Shown here one piece after another: positions 62,989 to 64,000 of a stretch of 64,000 bases of DNA. Every line of letters starts with the position of its first letter. Position 1 is the first letter of the stretch. The notes beneath the pieces were generated by a model that worked only from the letters and a program-made list of their open reading frames with translations, was not told where the DNA came from and made no database searches. The translations under genes and the position numbers were made by a program. Source of the stretch: Streptomyces abyssomicinicus (GTDB taxonomy: Bacteria > Actinomycetota > Actinomycetes > Streptomycetales > Streptomycetaceae); contig NZ_BBZI01000014.1 in assembly GCF_008974245.1 (NCBI RefSeq), forward strand, positions 1-64,000. Direction: 5' to 3'.

Positions 62989-63792
62989 TCAGACGCGGCG
63001 CAGCACCGCCACCACCTTGCCCAGGATGGTGGCGTCGTCGCCCGGGATGGGCTCGTAGGCAGCGTTGTGCGGGAGCAGCCAGACGTGTCCGTCCTCGCGC
63101 TTGAAACGCTTCACGGTGGCCTCGCCGTCCAGCATGGCGGCGACGATGTCGCCGTTCTCCGCCACCGGCTGGCGGCGGACCGTGACCCAGTCGCCGTCAC
63201 AGATCGCGGCCTCGATCATCGAATCGCCGACGACCTTGAGGACGAAGAGCTCGCCGTCACCGACCAGCTGCCGGGGGAGCGGGAAGACGTCCTCGACCGA
63301 CTCCTCGGCGAGGATCGGCCCACCGGCGGCGATGCGGCCCACCAGCGGCACGTACGACGCGGCCGGCTTGCCCGCGGTGTCCGTGGGCTGCACAGGGGCG
63401 GCCTGGTCGGAGGCGCGGACCTCGTAGGCCCGCGGCCGGTGCGGGTCGCGGCGCAGGAAGCCCTTGCGCTCCAGCGCCATGAGCTGGTGCGCCACCGAGG
63501 AGGTGCTGGAGAGGCCCACGGCCTGCCCGATCTCCCGCATGGACGGCGGGTAGCCCCGGCGCTGCACCGAGTCGCGGATCACCTCGATGACCCGCCGCTG
63601 GCGGTCGGTGAGGCCCGAGCTGTCCGCCCGGATGCCGGGAGGTCGCCCAGGGAGGGAGCGCTTTGGCCCCTCTGGGTGCGTGGCTTCGTTCATCGCGGTG
63701 TTGATCCCGGCGTTCATCGCGTGTGGCGGCTCGAGACGCCCCTGGGAGCGGTCCTGGGCGGTGATGGTGGCGCTGTCTGCGGTGGTGGTCAC
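62989..63792 (-). CDS. lexA: LexA: SOS repressor
   Basis: Self-cleaving repressor of the SOS regulon. 267 residues from GTG with GAGAGGGG upstream; shorter starts at internal ATGs (Met26, Met34) are possible and would give the more usual length of about 235. The winged HTH (about 58-125) contains SMREIGQAVGLSSTSSVAHQL. The cleavage site is A156-G157 (RIAAGGP), with catalytic S191 (VVGDSM) and K228 (EATVKRF). It has its own LexA box and is convergent with the DinG-type helicase. Confidence 0.96.
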   Translation of the reverse strand: MTTTADSATITAQDRSQGRLEPPHAMNAGINTAMNEATHPEGPKRSLPGRPPGIRADSSGLTDRQRRVIEVIRDSVQRRGYPPSMREIGQAVGLSSTSSVAHQLMALERKGFLRRDPHRPRAYEVRASDQAAPVQPTDTAGKPAASYVPLVGRIAAGGPILAEESVEDVFPLPRQLVGDGELFVLKVVGDSMIEAAICDGDWVTVRRQPVAENGDIVAAMLDGEATVKRFKREDGHVWLLPHNAAYEPIPGDDATILGKVVAVLRRV

Positions 63793-63852
63793 GTCGGCCC
63801 CTCTCGATGGTCTCCCTGCTGCACAACGGTAGAGGCTTTCGAAAGGTTGCGC

Positions 63853-63866
63853 CAAACACACGTTCG
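63853..63866 (-). promoter_or_regulatory. LexA (SOS) box upstream of lexA
   Basis: On the lexA strand the site reads CGAACGTGTGTTTG, matching the CGAAC-N4-GTTY box at 13 of 14 positions, about 60 bases before the GTG. A promoter TTGGCG (18 bases) TACCGT overlaps its downstream end. This implies autoregulation. The remaining window end (63867-64000) holds no supported gene. Confidence 0.78.
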
Positions 63867-64000
63867 AGTGAAAAATGCCGATCCACCTGGCACCTGCCTT
63901 GGTCCGGGTGTAAGGCCCCACACCACCCCGTCCCGGGACGAATGAGGGCATGGGGGTACGCTTCACCGGTCCGCGCGCGCCCGGGCCGTGCCCCAGTCTG

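Noticed and set aside
63836..63845. CTTTCGAAAG palindrome near the lexA promoter as a second operator
   Set aside because: Ten bases only, in the promoter spacer; too short to claim beside the clear LexA box.

Overview
The window is high-GC actinobacterial chromosome, almost certainly Streptomyces. The evidence is a strong G/C third-position codon bias, frequent GTG starts, purine-rich ribosome sites, and a gene order matching the recA-lexA core region of that genus (osaC-osaA-osaB-ftsK ... recA-recX ... gluABCD ... miaB-miaA-dapF-rshA-hflX ... lexA). No insertion sequence, prophage, CRISPR array or rRNA was seen. Coordinates were read by eye and frames were cross-checked against the translations; family assignments rest on motif recognition, not on searches.

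Layout. 1-10 kb: a tRNA-Thr gene, then the osmotic/oxidative stress module osaC (anti-sigma-type kinase fused to a PP2C phosphatase) divergent from osaA (giant hybrid histidine kinase with ten 92-residue HAMP-type repeats) and osaB (response regulator). 10-18 kb: ftsK, a RodZ-like membrane HTH protein, the overlapping set rimO-pgsA-cinA, clgR and dpsB. 18-25 kb: nei and lhr, a base-excision/helicase pair on the minus strand. 25-30 kb: azlCD, a DUF3046 gene, an AI-2E family permease, recA (with a LexA box) and recX. 30-33 kb: an ArsR-type repressor with a clear operator plus a VOC protein, an unknown minus-strand gene and an FAD monooxygenase. 33-40 kb: the gluABCD glutamate ABC transporter (minus strand), then a two-component system whose kinase gene overlaps tail to tail with an orphan TAXI solute receptor. 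40-50 kb: a DUF2804 gene, miaB, a LigB-like gene, an MT0933-type small protein, miaA, a membrane protein, dapF and rshA. 50-55 kb: a secreted M1 peptidase with a histidine-rich tail, hflX and a trypsin-like lipoprotein. 55.7-60.6 kb: a three-gene NRPS-independent siderophore (NIS)-type operon. 60.6-64 kb: a DinG-family helicase and lexA with its own LexA box.

How the genes work together. recA, recX, lexA, the DinG-type helicase, nei, lhr and ftsK form a DNA repair and segregation neighbourhood. clgR, dpsB, osaABC and rshA are stress regulators or effectors. rimO, miaA, miaB and hflX act on tRNA or ribosomes. pgsA, dapF and ftsK serve envelope and division functions.

The least explained system is the NIS-type operon at 55726-60639. 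It combines a class III aminotransferase shortened between its cofactor loop and active-site Asp, an IucA/IucC synthetase carrying a roughly 430-residue N-terminal extension with three tandem 60-residue repeats, and a hydroxamate-type acyltransferase. There is no recognisable iron box, decarboxylase, N-hydroxylase, exporter or receptor gene beside it. Two further themes are several genes with a -10 hexamer placed 6-8 bases before the start codon (predicted leaderless mRNAs) and at least eight short tandem-repeat arrays in the gaps between conserved genes.
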